A stretch of 64,000 nucleotides of DNA. It comes from Marchantia polymorpha subsp. ruderalis. Lineage: Eukaryota; Streptophyta; Marchantiopsida; Marchantiales; Marchantiaceae. The translations under genes and the position numbers were made by a program. Location: contig AP031359.1 of the NCBI GenBank assembly GCA_037833965.1, positions 1,546,001-1,610,000 of the forward strand, in the 5' to 3' direction. Of this stretch, positions 19,163-30,035 are shown in pieces (positions within the stretch are counted from its first letter, which is position 1; the number at the start of each line of letters is the position of its first letter). The notes beneath the pieces were generated by a model. The model did not search any database. It was not told the DNA's origin and was given only the letters and a program-made list of their open reading frames with translations.

Positions 19163-19740
19163 CGAATTTTTCCCGATTGCTGCTTGCTCCTGCTGTCACT
19201 GCGCGTCGATTGTTCGGGTAGGCGTGAAATCGATAATGCGCGAGTGAACTCCTTCCCTGTCCATCAAGAATCGTCAAGTTTGACATTTGGACTTGGCAAC
19301 GGGCCGCTTGAATGTCGTTCCCACGATGAGGTGTAATGGCCTGCTTCCCACGCGCAACTTCACTCTCCGCCGTCGCGCAGATTCCCACACTTGTACATCA
19401 ACATTCATAATAATGTCGATTTCCGCCGGAGGAGACCTTCTTCCGCGTACAGCCGAAGGCGCTTCTACTGAAGGCACTAGCGACGAAGGCGTCTCCTTCA
19501 GCCATATCCCTTCCGCAGAAGGCATCAGCGACGAAGGCGCTCGGAGCAAAGCCCTAAGGCCTGAACCGTCCCCTTCTAAGACACCTTACTTGCCTTCGGA
19601 GTAAGCTCTTCCTCTATTCTCCAGTGTCGTCTCTTATTTACTTCTTCTTATCTACCAATTCCTATCTACAGTTACTACCACGGTACTTACTATTCAAAAA
19701 ATGCTTTATTTCCGAAAAAACAAAAAATTGTACCACCACA
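19163..19740 (-). other. A3 leader and 5' terminus
   Basis: Minus-strand leader with GCCTTCGGC-type words (19440-19570) and the 5' terminal block at 19690-19740. The terminus reads TGTGGTGGTAC on the minus strand, diverged from the TGTGGTAAC of the other A copies. Copia pol resumes at 19741. Confidence 0.65.
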
Positions 19741-20800
19741 TGTTGTTACATTTTTATGAATGGCATGTACTATGGAAGATTTTCTATTGTGAATGGGCTT
19801 TACGTTCTTGATCTAGAAGATGCAGAAATCAATAGCATTAGTATTAAGAGAACTCGCGTAGATAACTCAAATCCTACTTACTTGTGCCATTGTCGTTTAG
19901 GTCATATAGGCGAGAAACGCATAGAGAGTCTCCATAAAGTTGGTCTTCTTGATTCTTTTGATTTTGAATCGATTGAGACATGCGAGTCATGCCTACTTGG
20001 AAAAATGACTAAGACTCCCTTTGTTGGACAAAGCGAGAGAGCAAGCTAGTTATTAGGCCTAATACATACTGATGTATGTGGTTCAATGAACTCGGTTGCA
20101 AGAGGTGGTTTTCAGTACTTTATTACCTTTACTTATGACTTGAGTAGATATGGCTATATCCATTTGATGAGGAATAAGGCATAATCCTTTGAAAGGTTCA
20201 AAGAATTTCAAAATGAAGTACAAAATCATACCGGCAAGACAATTAAATTCCTACGATTGGATCGTGGTGGAGAATATTTAAGCCATGAGTTTAGCGATCA
20301 TCTAAAGAGTTGTGGAATTGTTCTAGAACTGACTCCGCCAGGAACACCGCAATGGAACGGTGTGTCCGGGCGGAGTAACCAAACCTTGTTGGACATGATG
20401 AGGTCTATGATGAGTCATACTAATCTTTCATTGTATTTTTGGAGCTACGCACTAGAGACTGCTACGTTTACACTAAACCGTGTACCATCTAAATATGTGA
20501 AGAAGACGCCATATGAGATATGGACTGGAAAGCGTCCTAGTTTGTTGTTCTTGAAGATTTGGGGCTGCGAAGCCTATGTGAAGCATTTGACTCCCACTAA
20601 ACTCAAGCCCAGATCTGATAAATGTGTCTTTGTGGGGTATCCTATGGAAACCAAAGGATACTATTTTTATAATCGTCAAGAGAACAAAATGTTTGTTGCT
20701 CAAAACAATGTCTTTCTTGAGAAAGAGTTTCTCTCCAAAGAAATTGGTGGGACCACAGTGCAACTTGAAGAAGTTCAAGAAACACAAGAAAATGTTTTTT
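19741..20800 (+). pseudogene. copia integrase
   Basis: Frames read NGLYVLDLEDAEIN, then CHCRLGHIGEKRIESLHKVG and ETCESCLLGKMTKTPF, the H-H-C-C zinc region (GAG-pre-integrase). After a stop at 20047 the core contains IHTDVCG, LRLDRGGEYLSHEF and GTPQWNGVSGRSNQTLLDMM. The first two catalytic aspartates are present; the third residue, Glu in the usual NGVSERxN motif, reads Gly here. WGCEAYVKHLTPTKLKPRSD and CVFVGYP mark the C-terminal part. A further stop lies near 20182. Confidence 0.78.
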
Positions 20801-22510
20801 GTCCATTGATGAGGTGCAACATGATGAATCAGCGATGGTCACTGACCAACAGGATGAATTTCAACCACGAAGATCAATACAGGCACGTTGCGCACCTGAT
20901 AAGTACAGGCTACTGACTAAAGGGCAAAAGAACATCCTATTGTTGAACAATGAGGAGCCTAAAACATACAAAGAAGCATTGATGGGACAAAAGTCTAAGA
21001 GATGGCTTGATGCCATGCGATCCGAGATGGAGTCCATGAGAGAGAATCAGGTTTGAAACCTGGTTTATCCACCCAATGGCGTGAGAGCCATTGAGTGTAA
21101 ATGGATTTTCAAAACAAAGATGGACGCTGATGGAAAGGTTCACATCTATAAGGCACGAAGGGTAGCGAAAGGTTTTCGTCAAATTCAAGGTGTTGACTAT
21201 GACGAGACATTTTTGCCCGTCGCAATGCTAAAATCTATTTGGATCCTTCTAGCAATTTTCGCATATTATGACTATGAGATTTGGCAAATGGACGTCAGAA
21301 CGGCTTTCCTTAATGGAAACCTAAATGAGGATGTGTATATGACACAGCCTGAAGGTTTGTCGACCAACAAAATGCTAGAAAAGTGAGTAGACTTAGAAAG
21401 TCTATATACGGGCTAAAGCAAGCATCCCAGAGCTGGAACCTTTGTTTTGAGGAGGTAGTCAAATTGTTTGGCTTCTCACAGAATAAAGAAGAGGCATGTG
21501 TTTACAAGAAAGCTAGTGGCAGCGCACTCGTATTTCTAATCTTGTATGTGGATGACATACTATTGATTGGGAATAATATTCTGCTTATGGAGGATGTCAA
21601 AGCCTCATTGAGAAAGAGTTTGAGAGAAGCAGCCTACATACTGGGCATAAAGATCTATAGAGATAGGTCTAAACGCTTAATTGGATTAAGCTAGAGCATG
21701 TACCTTGACAAGGTGTTGAATAGGTTCAACATGAATGATTCCAAGAAAAAATTCATACATATGTCACATGGTGTAACCTTGAGCAAGACTCAATGTGCGT
21801 TGTTGCTTGATGAGCAACAAAGGATGAGTCGGGTGCCATACGCTTCAGCTATTGGCTCTATCATGTATGCCATGTTGTGCACGCGCCCAGAAATTTTGTA
21901 TGCTCTAAGTGTTACAAGCAGGTACCAATCCAACCCGGGTGATGGTCACTGGGTTGTAGTAATAAATATCCTAAAGTACTTCCGAAGAACTAAGGATATG
22001 TTTCTAGTCTATGGAGGTTTGGAGGAGCTCGTTGTAAAGGGTTACACTTATGTTAGCTTCCAAACCGACCAAGACGAAAGTAAATCTCAATTGGAATATG
22101 TCTTTTGCCTCAATGGTGGGGCAGTGAGCTGGAAAAGTTCCAAGCAAGAGAAAGTTGCAGATTCGACAACCGTAGCCGAGTATATTGCAGCTTCGAAAGC
22201 TGCAAAGGAAGCTGTATGGATCAAAAAATTTATTTCTGAGTTGGGCGTGGTCTCTAGTTGCTCAAGTCCGATAGACCTCTATTGTGACAATAATGGTGCT
22301 ATCGCATAGGCAAAGGAGCCTAGGTCGCACCAGAAATCCAAACACATACTACGGTGATTTCACCTGATTTGAGATATCATTGATCAAGAAGATGTGAAGA
22401 TATACAAGGTGCACACCGACCTGAACATTGCAGATTCGTTGACTAAGCCACTCCCACAAGCAAAGCATGAGATGCATACAAAGTCAATGAGCATGAGATA
22501 CAGGCATAAA
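20799..22510 (+). pseudogene. copia reverse transcriptase and RNase H
   Basis: Successive frames give WLDAMRSEMESM, ECKWIFKTKMDADG, YKARRVAKGFRQIQGVDYDE, WQMDVRTAFLNGNL, IYGLKQASQSWN and LILYVDDILLIGN with an intact YVDD box, then TRPEILYALSVTSRYQSNPG, AVSWKSSKQEKVADSTTVAE and LYCDNNGAIA of the RNase H. Frame changes near 21056, 21386 and 21694 and stops near 22309 inactivate it. VHTDLNIADSLTKPLPQAKH near 22430-22475 is the typical end of copia pol. Confidence 0.82.
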
Positions 22511-23458
22511 TGACCAGCACTAATGGGAGGCTTATGATGATGTATTCCATAAAGGTAGTCATAAGATGATGACATCATGTCAACGTTTGTAATCTGCATT
22601 TTTTAGTGATATATTCCATGATTTTGTCATTATATGTGATTAGCAAATACGTGATTCGTTAGGTAACTTCGTGATACAATATTGACATTCTACTAAAAAC
22701 GGTCCTTAGCTTCCATCCGTCATGTGGGACTGTGACGTAGAGATAAGCTGGAACATGTTTTGGGTAGATGATCTTGTTTCACAGGTCATGGCAATATGGG
22801 ACATTGCGCCAACAATGTAGGCACGTGTTAGGAACACGGTGCCGGACAGACCCACAACAAGACACCGCGAATACACTATTATCGATGAGTCTCGTAACGA
22901 CACGCATATTACGTCCTTTGACCTGAGATCGGTGCAGTGTCCTGGATTGTGGAGCATCAAATCTTGGGGTTGCTAAACGCTTTTCTATAACTAGGTAGTT
23001 ATAAAAGCAATGTTTGAATGTGGTGGAAGCAAGTCGCAGGGTGTACCAAGTTAAGAAGGAATCTGCCCCTCCCGTTTCAGGGAGAGACTCCTTTGGGCCC
23101 TCTCGATGTGATGAACTGAAAGCGCATGGCCATGCTTCGACTAAAGGTTAGTCGATCCAAAAAGTTTGTCATTGAGCAAGAAATGGCTAAGAATAAGGAT
23201 AGCACTTCATTCGCCTTAAACTTTGCTAGGTGTCGTGTGGCAAAAGGATATAATATTGGCGAGTGTTACAGGTTATGCAAGATTTGATCTTCGTGAACCT
23301 TCGGGAGTCAGTACGCCTTGCTAGAGGCCAATGCTAACTATTGATCAGAAATTGTTTCCAAATCATGTCCGTAGATTGCTTCAACCTACGGGATCACACA
23401 CTTAAGGCATTGGAACACATGGATACTTGCATAATTAACTCTTGTGCAAGTGAGAGCC
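22511..23458 (+). other. copia 3' untranslated region
   Basis: About 950 bp between the end of pol and the 3' LTR without conserved coding sequence. The last bases before the LTR (CAAGTGAGAGCC) are a weak purine-rich tract. Confidence 0.55.
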
Positions 23459-23974
23459 TGTTGGTAATGCCCAAGAGGGGTTGGCCCAATTAGCAAGTCT
23501 ATAAATACTAATTAGATTTAACCCTAAAGGGTGTGATTCCTTTGGCCAGCCGCCGCACACCTGCTTGCTGCCGCATCAGCCTGGTGCTGCAGGGCTGCTG
23601 TTGTCTGCCCGTGGAGGCTCCTGCCCACATGCAATTCTCTCACATGCATGCGTTGGTGCGCCGCTGCAATTCTCTCTGCTGCATCAAAGGTTGATCGCGG
23701 GTATCTTTGAGGACGAGTTGTGGCATGCTAGCACGCTCCGGTTTCTTGTTCCATCGCGTACGTGTGGACTGCCGTAGAGGTGTCGCTTGGTTGCGTACTT
23801 CATCAGATCATACAATTACCTCATCGACGTCAATCGGATCGACTATTCGCGTTTCATCAAGACTTCCGCTGCGACGCGCGAGCGAAGGTATAATCTATGA
23901 TCATCTACTCGCAAGTGCTTCTGTTTACGTGGTTTATTGTGTGCTAGCGAGTAGCATACCCACGTTTCCTAACA
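23459..23974 (+). repeat. copia 3' LTR
   Basis: 516 bp matching 6393-6898 end to end, with TG...CA ends. CTCCG follows (23975-23979), pairing with CTTCG at the left. Interrupted gypsy-1 gag resumes immediately after. Confidence 0.88.
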
Positions 23975-23979
23975 CTCCG

Positions 23980-24760
23980 TGCCTTCTTCCGCAGCAGGGT
24001 GTGAAATATTCGTACCCTATCTGCATCCGCTTCTTTTCGGTTTGTTGCGGAAACAGATCCGAATAGTTTAATGTAGAAATCCGCATCGTCATTGTCCTCA
24101 CTCCTCCCCTTGAACTTAAGATATGAATGTTTAATTATTGGCTGCGTCATCCTTTGGCTAAAAGCAACGTAAGCTGCACTGTCCAAAACTTTGAAAATCT
24201 GCAAAATTATTGATGAGACAAGAGGAGTTCATTCTTTCCTTAATAACTCCGGCTCGGGGAATAACAAAGATGCTTTGGTAGACAAATCCTCCACAGGCAT
24301 AACCATTGTTCTGACCACGCCGGTGTCTTGCCTAAATTTAACTTTGGAATGGAAGCCTAAGTCAACGTATGGCTCTGGCAACCTGAATGTAGGATTGGTA
24401 TACGTTACGATTTTGGTTGTTGTTTGAGATGGCGTTGCCAAGCCAGACGGAATTTGAGATTTAGGTGGAGTCGCCATCAATTTCTCTTGCTGGGTAGATT
24501 TGCGCGCAGTCTGAGCGTAATGTCGAGTTTACAAGCAGAGTCTGCCGGATTTGCCGTGAACGCGTGATTTGCCGTGCGGACTGTTTGAACAGAAGAAGGT
24601 TCAAGAATGTTCCACAAATTTCCTCTCGATTTCTCCTTCTCGCTCTCTTCCTCTTCTTTGATTATATTGAGCGATCCACTTAGTTATCTTGATATGGTCC
24701 TTACCCGTCGACATTCATCTTGCAACTCTGCAAAAGTTCTCTAGTATTGGCACTTTATTC
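23980..24760 (-). pseudogene. gypsy-1 gag, N-terminal part
   Basis: Minus-strand frames 24229-24480 (start MMATPPKSQIPSGLATPSQT; GLATPSQTTTKIVTYTNPTF) and 24204-23980 (YLKFKGRSEDNDDADFYIKL, ADADRVRIFHTLLRKKAR) match gypsy-2 29020-29700 and continue into 6392 leftward once the copia element is removed. The start codon lies about 280 bp from the primer-binding site. Confidence 0.7.
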
Positions 24761-24780
24761 TCGGCAGCGGCGCCAAAAAC
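24761..24780 (-). other. gypsy-1 primer-binding site
   Basis: The minus strand reads GTTTTTGGCGCCGCTGCCGA. TTGGCGCCGTTGCCGGGGA is the usual primer-binding site of plant Tat/Athila-type gypsy elements. It lies a few bases from the LTR end at 24785. Confidence 0.8.
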
Positions 24781-24784
24781 TTTA

Positions 24785-25340
24785 TGTTCATATAATAACA
24801 GATAAATATCAAAATGGAGCATAATGATAAAGATTCGATCCCACGAGGATAGAAACAACACTAGAGATTTAATTATTGTCACGAAGTAACATTCTATTGA
24901 ACAGTATTACTTCTTAGGCACATGTCACTCCCAGAAGTACTGCAAATTCTAAGTTTGAAGGCAGCAAATTGCAGCGTAGATTCACACTCAATTGCTAAAA
25001 TTGATCCAATCAAGTTCTACAGATATCAATCATGAATATGTCTTGGTATTCATGGGGAAAATTCCTTAAATATAGGCTTTAATAGCTGCACAGAGCTTCC
25101 AATTAATAGATTTGCTTAAATTTGAAGCTAGCACTACACTACTTAGAACATCCAAATTGAAGCTTCTACCTTGGATGCGTTATCTTTGACAAACCAAAGT
25201 ATCTCACGCACGGTGACAAATAATCAATCTCACGGACGCGTGAAGAATGTAAGCTGAAAACTGAGAAAACTAACTACCGAGAATCCCTCCAAGGCCAAAG
25301 CCTTGGGTTCCTTTATTCCTTGACAAACACTCCGAGATAT
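24785..25340 (-). repeat. gypsy-1 5' LTR, 3' portion
   Basis: Reading on the minus strand toward the primer-binding site: a stem CCAAGGCTTTGGCCTTGG, CTGGGAGTGACATGTGCC, AAGTAATACTGTTCAATAGA, TCCTCGTGGGATCGAATC and CATTATGCTCCATTTTGATA. The same words in the same order make up the tails of A, B and D units. The left (upstream) part of the LTR is lost where gypsy-2 begins, so its full length cannot be told. Confidence 0.7.
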
Positions 25341-25369
25341 CACTCGCTATGCCGTGACTCCCTTTCTCG

Positions 25370-25835
25370 TCTACACTGTGAACGTAAAATCCTCCAGCAA
25401 CAGTACCCATCTTGTCTGCCCGAACAAGTCCGTCTTCTTCATCAGATGTTGTACTGCATAGTGGTATACATTAAAGATGAACTCATACCCTAGTAGGTAG
25501 TGTCGAAACTTCTTGCAAGAAAACACCATCCCTAAGGCTTCACGTTCAGTGGTGGTGTAGTTCCTCTCAACTGCTGACAGCTGCCTACTTGCAAAATAAA
25601 TTCAATGATCCTTTTTATTCTCGTCCCTTTGGCTTAAGACCGCTCCAATAGCAAATGCTGACGTATCAACATATATGTGGTACGGCTTATTCCAGTTGGG
25701 ACTTCGCAATACGGAAGTTGAAGTAGGCTTATCCTTCAACGCTTCAAAGGCCGTTTGCTGCTCCCCTCCCAGCTTGTAAGACTCATCCTTCTTCAACAGT
25801 TTAGTCAACTTGGCTGCGGTATTGGCCTACATATA
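25370..25835 (-). pseudogene. gypsy-2 RNase H
   Basis: The frame 25602-25808 reads AFEALKDKPTSTSVLRSPNW, HIYVDTSAFAIGAVLSQRDE with the first catalytic Asp. Further left RNYTTTEREALGMVFSCKKF and RHYLLGYEFIF follow; YVDTSxxAIGAVL and TEREALG are standard RNase H signatures. The segment ends in TRWVLLLEDFTF near 25380. A stop within the join separates the two frames. Confidence 0.75.
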
Positions 25836-26051
25836 AATGAACTGGCGATAGTAACCGACATGGCCCAAAAAGGCTCGCATCTCCCGTAGGTTAGTGGGAG
25901 GCTCCAAGGCGAGTATGACTTTCACCTTTTCTGCATCCAGCGCTATCCCGTTGGAGGATACCCTATGCCCCAGCAAGATGTCACTGGTCATAAAAAAGAG
26001 TCACTTCTCCGGATGGAGCGACAGCTGCAATTCCCTGCATCGCTTGAACGT

Positions 26052-26582
26052 CTAGTGTAGATGTTCCAAATGTTTTGCTCTAGATCCGAAGACGCAGAAG
26101 TCATCGATGAAGATTTCTAAAAATTTCCAGAGATGATCCTGGAAGATAGTGGTCATCATCCGTTGGAACGTTGCAAGTGCATTGCACAAACCGAAAGGCA
26201 TCTTATGATATGTGTATGTACCCCAATCGATTGTGAAGGTTGTCTTGTACTTATCCTGTTCCCGAATTGACACCTGGTTATATTCCAAAAATCCATCTAG
26301 GAAGCTATAACACTCGTGCCCTGCAACTTGATCTAGAATGGCATCAGTAAACAGCAACAAATGATAGTTCTTCCGAGTTGCAGCATTCAAGTCTTGACAC
26401 ACTCTGATCTTCCCTGTTAGTTTCTTTGGGATGATAACTATAGGGGAGATCAACTCGCTACTTAACACCGGATATATAATACCTGCGCTTAGATACTTGT
26501 CGATCTCATCCTTCACAATCAATGAGTATTTTGGATTCAAGCGGTATTGACGCTGATGAATAGGAACAACATTCTTCATCAC
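26052..26582 (-). pseudogene. gypsy-2 reverse transcriptase
   Basis: An open 176-residue frame covers most of the RT core: QYRLNPKYSLIVKDEIDKYL, SPIVIIPKKLTGKIRVCQDL, YKTTFTIDWGTYTYHKMPFG, LCNALATFQRMMTTIF and FLEIFIDDFCVFGSRAKHLE. The catalytic IDD is intact. The thumb and connection follow in another frame leftward, with a stop just after LEHLH. Polymerase function is inferred from the family; the copy is truncated elsewhere. Confidence 0.82.
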
Positions 26583-26651
26583 GTCAATTTATGCTCACCA
26601 AAATGAGCTGGTATGTCCTTCATATCTTCAATCTTCCAGGCAAAAACATCC

Positions 26652-27485
26652 TCATAACGCTGAAGAAATCTTCATACAGTTTCTAATTTTATACCAACTA
26701 CATGGCTGGAGACCTTTAGCGTCTTCTGGGGCAGAGCTCCACCACTGATGCTTTTGGCAGTCACTCAGGTCAACTATTCCTTCCGTGTGGCTGATCTCGC
26801 TACGCCCCAACCCCATCGTTAATTGCCAGTCCTTCTCCGCCACATCATCCAAACCTTCCTCTTCTACTTTAAAACATGCAAAGTACCCAACCTCCCAATC
26901 CTCGTCGTCAGACGATGACGTGTCTTCGACCGACGTGTACCCCAAACTGGTAGAGGAAGTTTCGCCCTCATGCAAGACCTTGGCCTAGTGCACCTTAATT
27001 AGCGCACCATCCAAACGATTAGGGTCTTGGAATTGGAGACACTTCCTCCTCTAGTCTGAGCAAATTTTGGCACCATACAACCAGGGTCGCCCAATCAAAA
27101 CATTGTACTCCATCTTCATCACGGGTTTCAAAATGGTGTAGGTCAACGGAAAGATCACACCGTCAATGGTGGTTGGAATGTTGCATAACATTTCCAAAGG
27201 CTTTCTCCGTGTTTGGTCTGCCAGCTGCAAGACTCGGGGTGTAGGTTCAAAATGATGGTACCCCAAACTATGTGCGGTCTCTTCTGTCATGATATTGACT
27301 CCAGATCTGGAATCAATAGGCACCTTGCGGATTGTACAACCACAAATCTTCACCTCAATCTCCGGCGGCCCCAAGTCTTCAAGCTCCACATGGTAGACCT
27401 CGGAGAGTTGGGCAAGGCGCCGTCGTCGAGGCCTCCTCATCGCTACCGCTAACAGCTTGTGGTAGGTCTTGTTGTCGTCCCACAA
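26652..27485 (-). pseudogene. gypsy-2 protease region
   Basis: Frame 27051-27485 (144 residues) carries CGCTIRKVPIDSRSGVNIMT, TAHSLGYHHFEP and VLIGRPWLYGAKI. The active-site triplet is DSR where DSG or DTG is expected (gypsy-1 keeps DSG). Frame 26652-26975 follows with the acidic linker EGETSSTSLGYTSVEDTSSS leading to RT. Confidence 0.72.
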
Positions 27486-28679
27486 CTACAGGAAGGTAAT
27501 GTTTGATCTTTGTTCTCTGATGTCCCTGACTATATCATAGTGAGGGCTTACTGCCGCTACTGCTGCCTTCCGAGCCTTTCCATCATTAGCTTGTGCTGCG
27601 CTGGAACTAGAAACCGGTTTGGACAATTTTGGTTCCGTCGGCGACTTGCCCCGTAAGGCTTCCTTCAACAAGTCTAAGACTTTGTCCTTGATATCAGGGT
27701 CGTACTTTCTTCAAAGGATCTTCACCGAGGCTTCGTCCAAATTTGATCCCGACTTCTCTGAAGACTCGCGGTCTTTCACCAAAACACGCGACTTCTGAGC
27801 CAAAGGATCCGACTTCCTTTCTCCACGTTCCTTCGAAGGAACCTTGGTTACCTTGGCATTCTGCAATTCTGACCTCTTGTCCTTCTTAGAGGATTCGTGG
27901 GTCGTCTCCTTGCAACGAATTGCACTCCGCGTTTCCACCTTCTTCATCATTACCTCATCATCCGACCATGCATCATCCGGGCGTACTTTCTCAGGACTCA
28001 CATTTACCTAGTTAACCTAGACGTTGTTCTTGTTGGATGGAGTTACAAATCAAAAGGTCGGTTGAGGAGCCGGCTGCTGATTGCATTCCACAGCCGGCTT
28101 ACGGCAGTATGACCCGGCTTACAAGAGCACATATCCCATCTGTCGTCGGAGGTGAGTACAGTTGGGGGAATAGTGTCCCGTGCCTCCACAATTATAACAA
28201 GTATATGGAGGAGGTCTTGCAAGAGCGCCTGGAGGAACCATGCGACGTTGAGGAACCGTCGTTGCCATGTCCTTCAAGGCGTACCTCGATATGTGCGCTG
28301 GAGTAATAGGGGTAGGAGCCAGTGCCTCGTGTATCGCGTAGGCGATTTCTTCAACCGCATTAGTGTAATAACCGGATGGCTCCCACATCAAAACCCAATC
28401 CGCCGCATTCACAGGATAATTAGGTCGGATGGCCGTACACTCAATGTTTGTGTGGCCTACCTTTCCACACGTGGTACACCAAAGGTTTGCCCGCAATCGT
28501 GACCGCGATTTCCTTTGATCCTGAGCCCCTACCACGAAGACCTTTAGGTCTGCAAAGTCTTTTACTAACGCGTCTATCTTCGACACGATGGCGGCCGAGC
28601 TTTTAGGAGGCATCGCCATCCTCTTACCCTTCTTCTTTCCAGCGGCCTTCTTCCTCTGCCGCTCGCCCTCTGAAGACAA
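27486..28679 (-). pseudogene. gypsy-2 nucleocapsid and linker
   Basis: Frame 28119-28679 contains the basic stretch RQRKKAAGKKKGKRM, KIDALVKDFADLKVF, CTTCGKVGHTNIEC (a zinc knuckle) and CYNCGGTGHYSPNC (a second CX2CX4HX4C knuckle). Frames 27711-28001 and 27486-27671 are a charged linker (KDKRSELQNAKVTK; SPTEPKLSKPVSSSSA) before protease. Zinc knuckles bind the element RNA. A frame change separates knuckles and linker. Confidence 0.78.
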
Positions 28680-28807
28680 TGAATCTTTTAACTCACTACT
28701 TTCTTCTTAGGATGAGGACTCCTCGGACGAAGGAGTTACCGGTCGTCGTCTCCTCCGGCTATTCTTGGTTTTCCGCTCATCAAACAGGCAATCCTTCTGT
28801 CGTCTAT

Positions 28808-29760
28808 TCAACATGGAAGTCTTGAAGGCTTCAGGCCAGTCACATACCAATCAATCGCCTGCTGGATAAAATAGGCAACACCTTCACCGGTCTTTGAGAT
28901 TTGATCCAGAAGATCCTGGAACCTCTCGGTATAATTTCTTAGAATCTCCTTCCGTTCCTGCTGGAGATTGTGTAATTTTGTCAAGACACGAATGTCGTAT
29001 CCCAACTCGCGGAATCTCCTCATGAACTTCTCGCGTAATTTGGCCCAGGTGTCAATCCCCACCGGTACGGTATTCTCGTGATCGTACTAGCTTCGGGCCT
29101 TCTTGCAAAGAAGACTTGGAAAGATGCGCATTTGATCCGCATCATTGTCCTCTTTGTTTGTAGTGGACACCGACTCAAAAGGTTTGATGTAAGAGTCGGC
29201 ATCGTTATCATCCCCTCTACCCTTGAAACTTGAGTAGGAATGCGACGTGGAAGGTGGATGAGGATTCTCCTTCTGTTACCTTGAGGATTCGCCATGAGAC
29301 AATTTGGCGGGCCGCCTCCTCCTCCTCCTGGTGGATTTGGCGGAAACGGCGGTCCTCCTCTTGGTCAACCAGGTGGAGATGGGGATCCTCCTCCACCAGA
29401 ACCTCCAAAAGAACCTCCTGAAGTTCCGATGGGATTTGGAATTTTGAACAGATTCGTAGGTTGAAGGGGTGATGTAAGAGCGTCTGCAATACGTCCTTTG
29501 AGGGCTTGCATCACCGTTTGTACTCGTCCAAAATGATCTGTTCTCAAATCCACCATCCCGTGGAAAATGAGATAGCTATCGGGTAGCGGAAAATAAGGAG
29601 TGGTGTAAATCTGAGGCCCATCTGCACCGTCTGAAGCAGGCGTTTCCTCAAGAGGTTGGAGATACGCGCTGATCAGTGTCGTAGCCAATTTCTCCCGAAC
29701 AGAAGCCTCGCCTGATACTGATGCTGTTGTTCAAATCGCCTGAGGAGGTGCAGTCACCGA
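28808..29760 (-). pseudogene. gypsy-2 gag core
   Basis: Frame 28808-29062 reads GIDTWAKLREKFMRRFRELG, LRNYTERFQDLLDQI, the helical gag domain. Frames 29365-29688 and 29217-29489 give the N-terminal part (LISAYLQPLEETPASDGADG; a Gly/Pro-rich SFGGSGGGGSPSPPG). The pieces overlap in different phases, so at least two shifts are present. Confidence 0.7.
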
Positions 29761-29931
29761 GAGAAGAGGTTCTTGCTTCTTCCCTTTCTCCTTTGCTCTT
29801 CTTTGTTCTGGTTCAGGTATGGATTCAAGTAGAATCACCTTCTTATCACGTCTACAGAGATATTTTGCAGCTCACTCGCTTATCTCGTTAGGGTCATCTT
29901 CCGTCGACATTCATCGTGCTTCTTGTGATAA

Positions 29932-30035
29932 TCAACAAATACCAAAGTGGAGCATAATGGTATAGATCCGTTTCCACAGAGACAGATGCAACACCTAGAG
30001 TCACGATTTGTCACCAATTAACATTCCTATTGAAG
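29932..30035 (-). repeat. gypsy-2 LTR remnant
   Basis: About 100 bp matching the right-end block of A/B/D tails and gypsy-1 LTR in reverse (CAAATACCAAAGTGGAGCAT, TCACGATTTGTCACCAATTA). It breaks off at 30035, where forward B sequence begins without a B 5' terminus. Confidence 0.7.

Larger units (their letters stand above)
8597..19740 (-). mobile_element. A-type element A3, reverse, split by B2 and A2
   Basis: The right end at 19740 carries the A 5' terminus on the minus strand (TGTGGTGGTACAATTTTTTG, compare TGTGGTAACCCACTTTTTG in A2). Its parts in minus-strand order are 19740-18251 (leader and N-terminal domain), 13653-12225 (middle and C-terminal coding part) and 8660-8597 (tail piece with the GTACTCCTTCGGGA word of A tails). 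The extreme 3' end is missing, together with copia gag-protease sequence, which indicates a deletion across the junction. No duplication can therefore be identified. Confidence 0.8.
6393..23974 (+). mobile_element. Ty1/copia retrotransposon with nested insertions
   Basis: Two LTRs of 506 and 516 bp, a primer-binding site, gag and integrase-RT-RNase H remnants in copia order define one element of 17.6 kb. About 11 kb of this (8597-19740) is inserted A3, B2 and A2 sequence, leaving roughly 6.4 kb of copia DNA. The C-terminal gag, zinc knuckle and protease are missing at the A3 junction, so a deletion accompanied or followed that insertion. Confidence 0.85.
25365..30035 (-). mobile_element. Tat/Athila-like gypsy-2, truncated
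   Basis: Minus-strand order from the right: LTR remnant (29932-30035), gag, zinc knuckle, protease, RT, RNase H. Integrase and 3' LTR are missing; the RNase H frame runs into gypsy-1 LTR near 25365. About 70 bp including the primer-binding site is deleted at 29925 relative to gypsy-1. The RT box FIDDFCVFG is of Tat/Athila type. Confidence 0.8.
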
